A DNA stretch of 64,000 nt from Comamonas halotolerans (GCF_030162935.1 NZ_JASAUZ010000002.1:1-64000), one strand, 5' to 3'. Numbered from the stretch's first letter, positions 33,943-41,997 are shown. Made by a program: numbers and translations. Notes: generated from the sequence alone by a model not told the origin.

Positions 33943-35541
33943 TTATGCGCTCGCCTTGGCATGCAGGCGTTCTATCGCATTAAGGCTCGACAGCACTGCC
34001 CCTTCCAGCCATGCCGGAATGTAGGAGGCATGCTCGCCGGCCAAGACAATGCGCCCATCAATTTCGCACAGGGTTTGATAATGCTTGGCGCGCAGATCGT
34101 TGCTCCAGTTGCCATAGCAGCCTTCAATCCACGGCAGATTTTTCCAACCCACAGCAACGCCACTTTGAAATTCATCCTTGTACTGCGGGTGGATCTTCGC
34201 TCCAAGCTCAACAGCTTCCTTGATCCGCTCTGTAGGAGCCATCTGCGCGTAACGATCGGCAAACTGTCCGAATGCATATGCACCCAGCAATACGCCAGGA
34301 CCACTCGAACCGTAGCGCGTGGATGGATAGCTGATGCCACTCAAAGGCAGGTCGGTATAGGTGATACCGCCGTAGATCATGTCGTCTTGCTCCCAGAAAC
34401 GGCGCTTGAACTGCAAGCCAGCCTTGTAGGAGCCCGCGTATGGCACTGCATTGATGGCAGCTTTCATGGGAGCACTGACCTGCACGTCGATCTTGCGCAG
34501 CATGCTCAGAGGAATCGTACAGACACACCAATCCGCTTTCTCCTGCATCGCCGCTCCGCCTTGCGCCTGGTCTTCGTAGGTGATGGTCACGCCAGACGCA
34601 TTCTGGTCAATTTTTGTCACCTTCGCACCAAGCTGAATCACGCTCCCCAGACTCTTGGCAAAGGCCTTGGCGATCATATCCATGCCGCCCACGGGCTGGA
34701 AGATGCTTGATTGGTAATTGAATCCACTTGCTGTGGATAGATGTGCCCATAGCCCTGACTTCAACAGATCACTCATGCCAATGGGTTGCGAATGTTGCGC
34801 CAGAGGCATCAACCCACCACCAGGAGTCACGTCAAAGCCGCGCCGTTCACTGCTAGGCTGCCCTTTCACATATCGCATCTGAGCATCCAGAGCACCCCAG
34901 TTGCGCAGTGACTCCAGCAACTTCTCTTTATCTTCCTTTGTGAGCGCCGCATCCAGATTGCCTTGCATTGCAGCCTTGCCCAATAACTCTGCCACATAGC
35001 CATGGAAATCGGCTTGCACCTCACGGTAACGCTGTGGCTTGCCGCCAAAAGCGTTCTGTGAATGCACCAAAGCGTTGTAGTTGGTTTGAATGAATGGTTC
35101 CAGTTGAACACCAAGTCGTTTGCAATAGTCCAGAACTGCGTGGTGGTGATATGGAATACGCCAGGGGCCAGGATTGAAATATTCACCCTCCGAGAACGTG
35201 CAGTTCTGTCGCTCGTGTCCCAACTCTTCCACCACATCACCACCGCGCAGTGTCCAGCAGCGTCCACCCACACGCTGATTGTTTTCCAGCACCTTCACCT
35301 TATAGCCAGCCTGACGTAACTCGTAAGCTGCCACCATGCCTGCCACACCAGCCCCCAGCACTACCACCGTCGCCCCCGGCTTCGCCCCTTGCAGCTTTAC
35401 TGGACCGCGATAGGAAGACTCCGCGGCGAAGCCCAAACTCCCCATGGCTTGGTACATGGCCGCACCTCCTGCGACCTTGCCAATCAACGAGAACATGTCA
35501 CGACGGCTCAAGCAGCCCGTTTTGTCTGTAGCGAACATCAT
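33943..35541 (-). CDS. Tat-exported FAD-dependent amine oxidase
   Basis: A flavin monoamine oxidase of about 532 residues from ATG 35541, which follows AAAGGGAATTTCAA. An open frame continues 32 codons upstream but without a ribosome binding site. The N-terminus CLSRRDMFSLIGKVAGGAAM is a twin-arginine signal. FAD-binding motifs: VVVLGAGVAGMVAAYELRQA, RVGGRCWTLRGG and the C-terminal GRIVLAGEHASYIPAWLEGA. The VGWKNLPWIEGCYGNWS aromatic region fits an amine oxidase active site. Likely reaction: oxidative deamination of an amine or amino acid in the periplasm, producing imine and H2O2. It is followed by an exported RidA. Confidence 0.87.
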   Translation of the reverse strand: MMFATDKTGCLSRRDMFSLIGKVAGGAAMYQAMGSLGFAAESSYRGPVKLQGAKPGATVVVLGAGVAGMVAAYELRQAGYKVKVLENNQRVGGRCWTLRGGDVVEELGHERQNCTFSEGEYFNPGPWRIPYHHHAVLDYCKRLGVQLEPFIQTNYNALVHSQNAFGGKPQRYREVQADFHGYVAELLGKAAMQGNLDAALTKEDKEKLLESLRNWGALDAQMRYVKGQPSSERRGFDVTPGGGLMPLAQHSQPIGMSDLLKSGLWAHLSTASGFNYQSSIFQPVGGMDMIAKAFAKSLGSVIQLGAKVTKIDQNASGVTITYEDQAQGGAAMQEKADWCVCTIPLSMLRKIDVQVSAPMKAAINAVPYAGSYKAGLQFKRRFWEQDDMIYGGITYTDLPLSGISYPSTRYGSSGPGVLLGAYAFGQFADRYAQMAPTERIKEAVELGAKIHPQYKDEFQSGVAVGWKNLPWIEGCYGNWSNDLRAKHYQTLCEIDGRIVLAGEHASYIPAWLEGAVLSSLNAIERLHAKASA

Positions 35542-35665
35542 TTGAAATTCCCTTTCACTCAAGAATCGACGGTCTTTGACTCTTTTAGCATCTGCTTTGC
35601 ATTCCTCCAATACCGTTCGCAACAACAAACGGAACACCCAAGCAAATCAATGGAACGCAATGACA

Positions 35666-35866
35666 TTAATCAATAAATGAGCTGATAAAAGCCATCAAAG
35701 TGATCAGCGAAACTGCAGCTGTGGCGTACACACAGCAGAACGACACCCACATCCACAAACGGAACGTCATCAAGATTGCAAACACAGACTTTTCTCCCGC
35801 TTGCAAGTTCTTGATATCGGTGTCCCGCACTTCAAATTTCTGTGGATGAACATGACCTTGTGTCAT
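35666..35866 (-). CDS. Small membrane protein upstream of the amine oxidase
   Basis: A 66-residue protein from ATG 35866 (MTQGHVHPQKFEVRDTDIKN). The first 30 residues are polar with two His, and one long hydrophobic region (FAILMTFRLWMWVSFCCVYATAAVSLITLMAF, given here in outline) forms one or two helices. An upstream in-frame ATG at 35899 lies inside the terminator hairpin and is unlikely. No family is recognised. It is first in a likely three-gene unit with the amine oxidase (124 bases apart) and RidA, and is preceded by a structured leader with terminator. Confidence 0.55.
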   Translation of the reverse strand: MTQGHVHPQKFEVRDTDIKNLQAGEKSVFAILMTFRLWMWVSFCCVYATAAVSLITLMAFISSFID

Positions 35867-35881
35867 CGTGTGCACTGCTTT

Positions 35882-35995
35882 AAACAAAAAAGCCCGCATT
35901 GACGCGGGCTTAGTGGCTTCTTAAGCTTTTAGGTGCCTGACCGTGCCAGACTTTGAATCACTCCCACTCAGGGATCTATAGCGTACGGTGCACCT
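35882..35995 (-). promoter_or_regulatory. Candidate structured leader RNA with terminator (attenuator-like)
   Basis: Read on the minus strand, AGGTGC (35995-35990) pairs with GCACCT (35936-35931), and the adjoining ACCGT (35989-35985) pairs with ACGGT (35944-35940). Together they close a domain with an internal TCCC/GGGA helix (35974-35971 with 35965-35962). Some 20 bases later comes a 7-bp terminator stem AGCCCGC/GCGGGCT (35910-35904 and 35897-35891), then TTTTTTGTTT, and only 16 bases later the start codon at 35866. A compact folded domain followed by an intrinsic terminator right in front of a start codon is the layout of a riboswitch or attenuator. No known class fits. Confidence 0.5.
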
Positions 35996-36072
35996 TTGTT
36001 TATGCGGGTTATAGGCTAGGTTTACTTTCCCAGAAAGTCACGGTCCATTCTTGAGTGTTGAACAAGAAAGAT

Positions 36073-36202
36073 CACTAAGAGCCACTAACACTACCCAGCA
36101 AACCGAAGGTTTGCCATTGAGACTAGGCGCGAAGCCGCAGGCAGTACTGGTGTACGACAAGGCGAAGCAACGACGTATCAATGCTTGTGTTAGCGGGTCC
36201 AA
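36073..36202 (+). repeat. 130-bp dispersed repeat with inverted ends, copy B
   Basis: Second copy of the repeat at 15665-15794, same orientation and length, about ten substitutions and no indels. Ends CACTAAGAGCCACTAACAC and GTGTTAGCGGGTCCAA are imperfect inverted repeats. It lies in the gap between the leader of the amine-oxidase cluster and the LysR gene, downstream of no obvious coding sequence. Confidence 0.85.
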
Positions 36203-36390
36203 GGCAATCCGTTTACATGGCAGCACCCGAACAACGCCGTGTATCCGCGCTGAACTCCCATTTCATTGATACAAAAAATACCTCTTATCATTGTTTCTCC
36301 GAGCAGGTTGTGCATCAGAAAAGCCGCCCTGTCTGCATTCCACTAAGTCACTGACAGAGTCAGGTTATGCAGCTCAATGACACCAGCCCC

Positions 36391-37329
36391 CTAACAAACC
36401 TTGTTACGGATCTGTTCTTGGAGTAACTCCACGAATGCTCGAACCTTTGCGGGTCGAAACCTCGCAGTTGGAAACACTGCATGGATTCCACCAGATGGCA
36501 ACCGCCACTGGGGGAGCACTTGTATGAGGACTCCTCTTTCCAAGTCTTCCGCAACAGCAAAGTCGGGTAGAACGGACAAGCCTATTCCATGGCGCACAGC
36601 TTCACGTACTGCTAGCGAAGCATCCAGGGATATCACCGGATGCACCTGAACACTCTGATACCCCAGTTCATTGTGCAAGAAGCTCCAATTCGTGGGATCT
36701 CGCAATGCGGTGTTAGCGACAAAGGGAAAGCTATCGATTTGCCTAGGTTCGTTCAGTTGCGGCATTTGTTGATGCAATGAGGGAGCAGCGACCAGCAACT
36801 GTCTGAAGGTTCCAATTTGGCGGGCCTGAACATTGAGTTCCGTCAACCAACCAACACGAATGGCAAGCTCAATCTGCTCTGACATCAGATCAAGCGATTG
36901 ATCACTCAGTACCACGTCCACCTTACATTGTGGATAGCGTTGCGCGAAGCTGGTCACAGCGGGCACCACAGCGTGAATGCCGTAGTCCAGAGGTGCGGTC
37001 AACCGCAGCCTGCCTGATGGCTCTTCCACTGAATCTTCGAGCTCATCGAATGCATCACCAGCCTCCTTGAGAATCAACGCACACCGTCGATAGAAGCTTA
37101 AACCAGCATCGGTAGGCACCACTTTTCGAGTGGTGCGCGTTAAAAGCGTAGTTCTGAATTCACGCTCCAGTTTGGCGACCTGTTGACTGACGACCGCCTT
37201 GGTGATGCCAAGTCTGTCTGCAGCGGCCGTAAAACTACCTGTATCCACAACTGCAGCAAAGTAGACCATGCGATTGAGATTCGCAAAATTTCCCAGGCCA
37301 GATTCTTCTGAATTGTTTGCTTTTGGCAT
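36391..37329 (-). CDS. LysR-family transcriptional regulator
   Basis: A 312-residue regulator. The winged helix-turn-helix is at about residues 19-78 (MVYFAAVVDTGSFTAAADRL, KAVVSQQVAKLEREF). The substrate-binding domain runs from about residue 105 (GRLRLTAPLDYGIHAVVPAV) and ends in RAFVELLQEQIRNKVC. It belongs to the CrgA/AaeR-like group judging from SGRLRLTAP. It diverges from the DsbA-like/MBL/SnoaL-like operon, which is its probable target. The effector is unknown. Confidence 0.9.
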   Translation of the reverse strand: MPKANNSEESGLGNFANLNRMVYFAAVVDTGSFTAAADRLGITKAVVSQQVAKLEREFRTTLLTRTTRKVVPTDAGLSFYRRCALILKEAGDAFDELEDSVEEPSGRLRLTAPLDYGIHAVVPAVTSFAQRYPQCKVDVVLSDQSLDLMSEQIELAIRVGWLTELNVQARQIGTFRQLLVAAPSLHQQMPQLNEPRQIDSFPFVANTALRDPTNWSFLHNELGYQSVQVHPVISLDASLAVREAVRHGIGLSVLPDFAVAEDLERGVLIQVLPQWRLPSGGIHAVFPTARFRPAKVRAFVELLQEQIRNKVC

Positions 37330-37409
37330 ACGGTCTATCTATTTGGTCAGGCTTTATTTGTCAATGACTCGCTTCTACGATCACGGTATTGAATAAATTG
37401 AGCCCACAC

Positions 37410-38048
37410 ATGTCAAAGACCCTCTACTACGTGTTCGACCCTCTTTGCGGATGGTGCTATGGCGCAGGTGCAGCTGTAGCTGCTGTAGATAAGGAGGCGC
37501 AAATACAAATCCAATTGTTACCTAGTGGCTTGTTCTCCGGTAAGGGCGCACGCCCAATTGATGACAGCTTTGCCGCTTATGCCTGGAGCAATGACCAGCG
37601 CATAGAACGACTTACAGGCCAGCGCTTCACCGAGCGCTACCGCAACGAAGTTTTGGCCAAACACGGCCAGATGTTCGACAGTGGCCCAGCTACTATTGCA
37701 CTGACTGCTGTCAGTATTACTTCGGCTGACCGTGAGTTTGAAGCCCTAAAGGCAATTCAACAAGCACGTTACATCCACGGCAAAGACATTACGCAATCCA
37801 GCACACTGATTGAGGTTCTGCAGTCCTTGGGTCTCCAACAAGCTGCCGCACGATTAGCTCGGCCCGATGACGAATTGCTGTCAGCAAATCAGCTCCGCGT
37901 GGCTAGCGCCCAGGCACTGCTGAACCAATTCGGTGCGCGTGGAGTACCTACCTTCATATTGGACACGAATGGGCAACGCCAATTGCTGCACCCCGGCACG
38001 GCTTTCTCCAACCCACAGGCCTTCGTCGAACAGCTCGCCGCAGCCTAA
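37410..38048 (+). CDS. DsbA-family (thioredoxin-fold) protein, cytoplasmic
   Basis: A 212-residue DsbA/FrnE-like thioredoxin-fold protein with a CGWC redox motif (Cys13, Cys16; YYVFDPLCGWCYG), a helical insertion, and cis-Pro in GARGVPTFIL. No signal peptide is present, so it acts in the cytoplasm, as do the FrnE-like and 2-hydroxychromene-isomerase-like members. ATG at 37410 was chosen; a TTG at 37389 is also in frame. It is first in an operon with an MBL-fold lipoprotein, a SnoaL-like protein and a small helical protein, and diverges from a LysR regulator. Confidence 0.82.
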   Translation: MSKTLYYVFDPLCGWCYGAGAAVAAVDKEAQIQIQLLPSGLFSGKGARPIDDSFAAYAWSNDQRIERLTGQRFTERYRNEVLAKHGQMFDSGPATIALTAVSITSADREFEALKAIQQARYIHGKDITQSSTLIEVLQSLGLQQAAARLARPDDELLSANQLRVASAQALLNQFGARGVPTFILDTNGQRQLLHPGTAFSNPQAFVEQLAAA

Positions 38049-38102
38049 GCGCGTTTGCCATTCCATCTCAGTCATTGCGGTTTTTACCCAAGGATCACTA
38101 TC

Positions 38103-38996
38103 ATGAACCGTCGAAACTTTGTGCAAACTGCGACCATCGCTGTTGCTGCCACAACACTAGCGGGCTGCGCCACAGAGACTGGCAAATCCCATCTGCAATG
38201 GAAACACTTTTCCGCTGGTGACAAGGGCTTCTTCCGCGCCCCTGTGCTTCTCTCAGGTGATAAAGAAGCCATTCTCATCGATGGCGGCTTCTCGCTGTCT
38301 GATGGCCGCGCTGTGGCGCAGTTCATTCAAGCCACGGGCAAGCAACTGACAACTATCTACATCAGCCAAAGCGATCCTGATTACTACTTCAGCCTGGGAC
38401 CTATCAAGGCCGCCTTCCCAGCTGCCAAGGTCATTGCAGCCACCGACACGATCACTGCCATCCACGCCAACGCACAAAAGAAAATCGACACTTGGTCTCC
38501 ACAGCTCAAGGAAAACGGCCCACTGAAACTGGATGACATTGTCTTTCCTCAACCCTTCGATGGCCCATCACTGACGCTGGAAGGTAACGTGATTGAGATT
38601 GTCGCAGCGCAAGGCCTGAACAACCGTCGCTACCTTTGGGTACCTTCACTGAATGCCGTATTTGGTGGCGTACTGATTTTCTCAGGCCTGCACGTATGGA
38701 CAGCCGACACCCCGACACCCGCATCGCGCGCTGCCTGGGTAAGGAACCTAGAAGCTATCACTGCACGCAAGCCTACTGTTGTAGTACCAGGCCACCTATC
38801 CGCCAATGGTGCGCTGGACATATCCGCGGTTAGCTACACCCGCGAATACCTGCTCGCTTTCGAGCAAGAACTGGCCACGGCAGCTAACGGAGATGCGTTA
38901 ATCGCAGCCATGAGCAAGCGTTATCCCAATGCCGGTTTGACATCTGCGCTGCAAATCGGTGCGAAGGTGGCAAAGGGAGAAATGAAATGGGGCTGA
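38103..38996 (+). CDS. MBL-fold lipoprotein with degenerate metal-binding motif
   Basis: A 297-residue metallo-beta-lactamase-fold protein from ATG 38103, preceded by AAGGATCACTATC. The N-terminus MNRRNFVQTATIAVAATTLAGC combines a twin-arginine-like start with a lipobox (Cys22). The fold is shown by APVLLSGDKEAILIDGGFSL and the C-terminal VVVPGHLSANG. However, the HxHxDH zinc motif expected after TTIYIS reads Q89-S-D91-P-D93-Y94, retaining only the Asp. Zinc hydrolase activity is therefore doubtful; it may be a binding protein or use another chemistry. It is the second gene of the operon. Confidence 0.8.
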   Translation: MNRRNFVQTATIAVAATTLAGCATETGKSHLQWKHFSAGDKGFFRAPVLLSGDKEAILIDGGFSLSDGRAVAQFIQATGKQLTTIYISQSDPDYYFSLGPIKAAFPAAKVIAATDTITAIHANAQKKIDTWSPQLKENGPLKLDDIVFPQPFDGPSLTLEGNVIEIVAAQGLNNRRYLWVPSLNAVFGGVLIFSGLHVWTADTPTPASRAAWVRNLEAITARKPTVVVPGHLSANGALDISAVSYTREYLLAFEQELATAANGDALIAAMSKRYPNAGLTSALQIGAKVAKGEMKWG

Positions 38997-39013
38997 TCCA
39001 AGGAGACTGAGCA

Positions 39014-39406
39014 ATGAGCACAAACCTCGACATCATTCGCGCGACTTACGAAGGCTCGTCAGAAGAAAACGGCCGGAACCTGCTAGCGGTACTGGCACCC
39101 AATGCTACTTGGACCGAGGCAGCCGGTTTTCCCTACGCGGGAACCTATGTTGGCCCCGAACAAATCATTTCAGGAGTGTTTCAGCGCCTGAGCACAGAGT
39201 GGGAGGACTACAGCGCCAAGGTTCACACCTATCTGGCCGATGGCGACAAGGTGGCTGCCTTCGGAGTGTACTCAGGCATGTATCGCAAAACCGGCAAGAC
39301 TATGCGAGCGAGCTTTGCACATCTCTACCGCATCAAGGAAGGCAAGATCCTGAGCATGGAGCAATTCGTCGACAGCCACCTTGTGCAGCAGGCACTGCTT
39401 CCATAA
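39014..39406 (+). CDS. SnoaL-like (NTF2-fold) protein
   Basis: A 130-residue NTF2-like protein of the SnoaL/ketosteroid-isomerase type. It has the helical start IIRATYEGSSEENGRNLLAV, LAPNATWTEAAGFPYAGTYVGPE and a curved sheet with FAHLYRIKEGKILSMEQFVDSH. CCAAGGAGACTGAGCA before the ATG is a strong ribosome binding site, 17 bases after the MBL gene. Family members bind small hydrophobic molecules or act as isomerases, cyclases or hydrolases; the substrate here is unknown. Confidence 0.82.
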   Translation: MSTNLDIIRATYEGSSEENGRNLLAVLAPNATWTEAAGFPYAGTYVGPEQIISGVFQRLSTEWEDYSAKVHTYLADGDKVAAFGVYSGMYRKTGKTMRASFAHLYRIKEGKILSMEQFVDSHLVQQALLP

Positions 39407-39425
39407 CCAGCCGGTTGCACCAGTC

Positions 39426-39719
39426 ATGAATGAATCTCTCACCGATTTGCGGGACATTCTCGTTCTGATGCAGAAAGGCCAGTGGAACACTGCGCATGAC
39501 CGCGTGCAACATCAACAAGGCCTGCTCGCAGCGTGGCTGCACGGTCTGCTGCACCTGCAAGAAGGCGATCTAGAAGATGCCGAAAACTGGTATGACCGCG
39601 GCGGACAAAGCTTCCGCCAAAGAGGCTCTTTACAAGAGGAATTGAAACGCTTCGAGGCCGTCTTGGACGAGCAATCCGACGACAGCCTATCAGCCCAACA
39701 CATCTCCGATAGGCTGTAG
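39426..39719 (+). CDS. Small helical (TPR-like) hypothetical protein
   Basis: A 97-residue protein (MNESLTDLRDILVLMQKGQW) with helical pairs reminiscent of TPR units: AHDRVQHQQGLLAAWLHGLL and LQEGDLEDAENWYDRGGQSF. It begins 20 bases after the SnoaL-like gene, without an obvious ribosome binding site, so it is probably translated by coupling. It is the last gene of the operon, followed by a 13-bp inverted repeat at 39778. No specific family is recognised. Confidence 0.65.
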   Translation: MNESLTDLRDILVLMQKGQWNTAHDRVQHQQGLLAAWLHGLLHLQEGDLEDAENWYDRGGQSFRQRGSLQEELKRFEAVLDEQSDDSLSAQHISDRL

Positions 39720-39777
39720 ACCGCCAGAAGCAGCTCTATCTGTTTTCAGACTGATTATGGTCGCTCGGATCTTTATA

Positions 39778-39814
39778 GCCAATGTCTGCCAATGATTTGA
39801 TGGCAGACATTGGC
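39778..39814. repeat. Perfect 13-bp inverted repeat after the DsbA-like operon
   Basis: GCCAATGTCTGCC (39778-39790) and GGCAGACATTGGC (39802-39814) are perfectly complementary, with an 11-base loop. No T-run follows, so it is not a classic intrinsic terminator; it could act as an RNA 3'-end stabiliser or as a protein-binding site. It separates the operon from the Bug-protein fragment. Confidence 0.6.
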
Positions 39815-39855
39815 ATTGATACCTGAAGAGGATGCAATTGCACCGCAATGTGAAA

Positions 39856-40160
39856 TCACTGTAATTTCAATCCAGTTTTTTCGACAACATTACGCCATCT
39901 CTTTACGTCATTCTTAATTGCTTGGGCGAAATCTTCCGGGGAATTAACCACCGGCTCTGCTCCCAGATCTCGCAACTGTGTTGCTACTTCAGGAGCCTTC
40001 ACTGCTTGAGCGATAGTAGATTGAAGCTTATCCCAAACCCTTTGGGAGTTCCTGCAGGAGCCAGTAGCCCAAACCAACCAGAAACCTCATATCCAGGCAC
40101 CCCACTTTCAGCAACTGTCGGAATATCTGGAGTTCGGTAATCCCCCCATAACTTATGGCT
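39856..40160 (-). pseudogene. C-terminal fragment of a Bug-type solute-binding protein, frameshifted
   Basis: The segment YRTPDIPTVAESGVPGYEVS and GWFGLLAPAGTPK (about 40160-40050) is the well-conserved lobe of tripartite tricarboxylate (Bug) binding proteins. The continuation DKLQSTIAQAVKAPEVATQL and the end DVKRWRNVVEKTGLKLQ are in a different frame, so a frameshift lies near 40045 (run of CCCAAAGGG). The first about 200 residues are missing. The gene is dead. It is one of several broken genes that border the iron-uptake locus. Confidence 0.75.
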
Positions 40161-40303
40161 CTGAAAAATAAAGCTATGCGGTCATGACCAGCTGTTGTTC
40201 AGGGGGAACCGTCCAATATCGAGTTTAGACATTCATGGCGGGCCGTTCTGTTGAAGCACTCCACATGGGCAAGCAGTGCGCCAACTGCAATGCGCGGGCT
40301 GTC

Positions 40304-40753
40304 TCAGCCGCGCAAAAAGTTCTGTGTCTTCTCTGCGGCTTCGTTTTGGTCAGCAACGACAACCATCGGAAAGCCATACATCTTGCGCACTTGTTTCAAA
40401 CGCCCTTCCAGCAGCTTCCGTAAGGCGGCGTCTTGCGTGATATAGAGATAGCCTTTGCAGTAGGCGCGCAGGTCCGCTTTGCGCTCTTTGATCCAGAGTA
40501 CAGAGCGCTTTTCATCCTCATGTGGTTCATCGTCGTGGTCGTGGCTGGGCGGAATCCAGGCCATCACAAAGGGCTGCTTGAGCGCAAGGATGGCATCCAG
40601 CGAATCGAGAATACGCGAGACACGGTTGCTCTCGCTGAGTTCTGGAAAGCGCCCAAAAATCAACGGCCACTGGCTGGCATCGAAAAGAACGGGGTCTAGC
40701 CCGGGGATCGTCATTTCAGCTTGAGTCATAGGGTGTTTGTTCTTTGGATTCAT
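40304..40753 (-). CDS. Conserved hypothetical protein at the end of the iron-uptake operon
   Basis: A 149-residue protein from ATG 40753 (MNPKNKHPMTQAEMTIPGLD). Upstream residues of the same frame belong to a shadow of the MFS gene. It contains SQWPLIFGRFPELSESNRVS, a His/Asp/Glu-rich loop (PPSHDHDDEPHEDEKRS) that could bind metal, and a helical basic tail (LRKLLEGRLKQVRKMYGFPM). It is 14 bases downstream of the MFS transporter and probably co-transcribed with it. I recognise no named family; the position suggests a role linked to siderophore uptake. Confidence 0.65.
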   Translation of the reverse strand: MNPKNKHPMTQAEMTIPGLDPVLFDASQWPLIFGRFPELSESNRVSRILDSLDAILALKQPFVMAWIPPSHDHDDEPHEDEKRSVLWIKERKADLRAYCKGYLYITQDAALRKLLEGRLKQVRKMYGFPMVVVADQNEAAEKTQNFLRG

Positions 40754-40767
40754 GCGAGTGATGCTGT

Positions 40768-41997
40768 TTACCGCTCGCTTTGCAAACGCTTCAGCATCCA
40801 GAAGCTGGAGATAATGAGTGCCACCATGCCTGCGCCGTAGAACACAGGCCAGGACATAGTTGCGACGAGCTTGCCTGCAAGCACGGACATCACAATGCCG
40901 GACAGGCGTGTGCCGCAGAACAGCACTGCGTAATTGGTGGCCGCCTGCGGCCCTTCGGACCAGCGCAGAATCAGCGCCGAATACACCACCATCAGCCCGC
41001 CCACCACGGTGGACATGCCCACCGTGCCGACGATGGCGACGGTTTGCCAGCCTTGCAGATAACCGGCAATCAGTAATCCTGCACACAAGACACCCGTGAG
41101 GGTCAGCAGCGCCAACACAGCGCGATGGCCCAAGTTGCGAATCAAGGGCATTGCCAGCAGTGCGATCGCCATCAGTCCGATCGGTTGCAAGCTTCCTACC
41201 AGCCATGCGATGTGCTCCATCGGCACTTGAATATCCACCAGCATCACGCGGTTGAAGGCACTGAGAGGAAAGATCACACCCGCACACACGACCAGCAACA
41301 GCAGGTAGCGGCGCATATGCGCCTGGCGCAGGCAGGCAAACCAGTGCTTTTCTTGCGATTGCGAGCCCGCGCTATGGTGACCCTCCTGTTTCACAAGCCC
41401 GAGCATCGGCACTAGCGACAGCAGCATGAGCGCGGCCATGCACAGAAAGGTGAACTGCCAGCCCATTCGTCCCAGCACCGCCACAAAGACACCGCCGCCA
41501 AGCATCGACCCCAGGGCCAGGGCCGCCAGCTTGAGTGACGCGGCCATGGGTTTGCGCTGCGCATTCGTCAGCTCCACCGCGAGCGCATCGAGCGCCAGGT
41601 CCATGGTGGCTGCGGCCACCGCAACCAGCAAGCCCAGGCCAAACAACAGCGCCATTGGCGCATGCTCCAGCATTGCTACCGCTATCAGTCCGAGCACGGC
41701 GACCAGTTGCGCGAGCACGATCCAGCTGATGCGCGGTGATAGGAAGGGCAGCCGAATGCGATCAACCAAAGGGGCCCAAAGAAAGGACAAGGCAATCGGC
41801 AGGTACAGCGCAAAAGTCCAGCCGATTTGCGCCACCGACAGCCCCCGCGCGCGCAGCACCGGCGGCAATCCCCCTTGCAGTAGCGCGGCCAGCACACCAA
41901 AGCCGACGTAGAGCACGCCTATCGCCAGCATCACGCGGCGACTGCTGGAGTCGCCTGTGTGGTTCGATGCCTCCATCGTTGCGATCTCACCAGCCAT
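40768..41997 (-). CDS. MFS transporter (siderophore/AmpG-like)
   Basis: A 409-residue major facilitator with 12 predicted helices. It begins with RRVMLAIGVLYVGFGVLAAL, then QGGLPPVLRARGLSVAQIGW, WAPLVDRIRLP and DLALDALAVELT (a charged-residue pattern like that of AmpG and RhtX/FptX transporters). Following a TonB receptor with an STN domain, it probably moves the ferric siderophore or its products across the inner membrane. Its first ATG overlaps the receptor stop by 11 bases; an internal ATG at 41976 is an alternative start. Confidence 0.82.
   Translation of the reverse strand: MAGEIATMEASNHTGDSSSRRVMLAIGVLYVGFGVLAALLQGGLPPVLRARGLSVAQIGWTFALYLPIALSFLWAPLVDRIRLPFLSPRISWIVLAQLVAVLGLIAVAMLEHAPMALLFGLGLLVAVAAATMDLALDALAVELTNAQRKPMAASLKLAALALGSMLGGGVFVAVLGRMGWQFTFLCMAALMLLSLVPMLGLVKQEGHHSAGSQSQEKHWFACLRQAHMRRYLLLLVVCAGVIFPLSAFNRVMLVDIQVPMEHIAWLVGSLQPIGLMAIALLAMPLIRNLGHRAVLALLTLTGVLCAGLLIAGYLQGWQTVAIVGTVGMSTVVGGLMVVYSALILRWSEGPQAATNYAVLFCGTRLSGIVMSVLAGKLVATMSWPVFYGAGMVALIISSFWMLKRLQSER

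Noticed and set aside
35931..35995. Similarity to the guanidine-III riboswitch (AGGTGC-CCGTAC segment)
   Set aside because: A stretch of about 13 bases resembles the conserved GAGGUGCGCCGUAC part, but the remaining core and the pseudoknot pairing of that class are not present, and the linked genes are not guanidine transport genes. Kept only as an unclassified leader.
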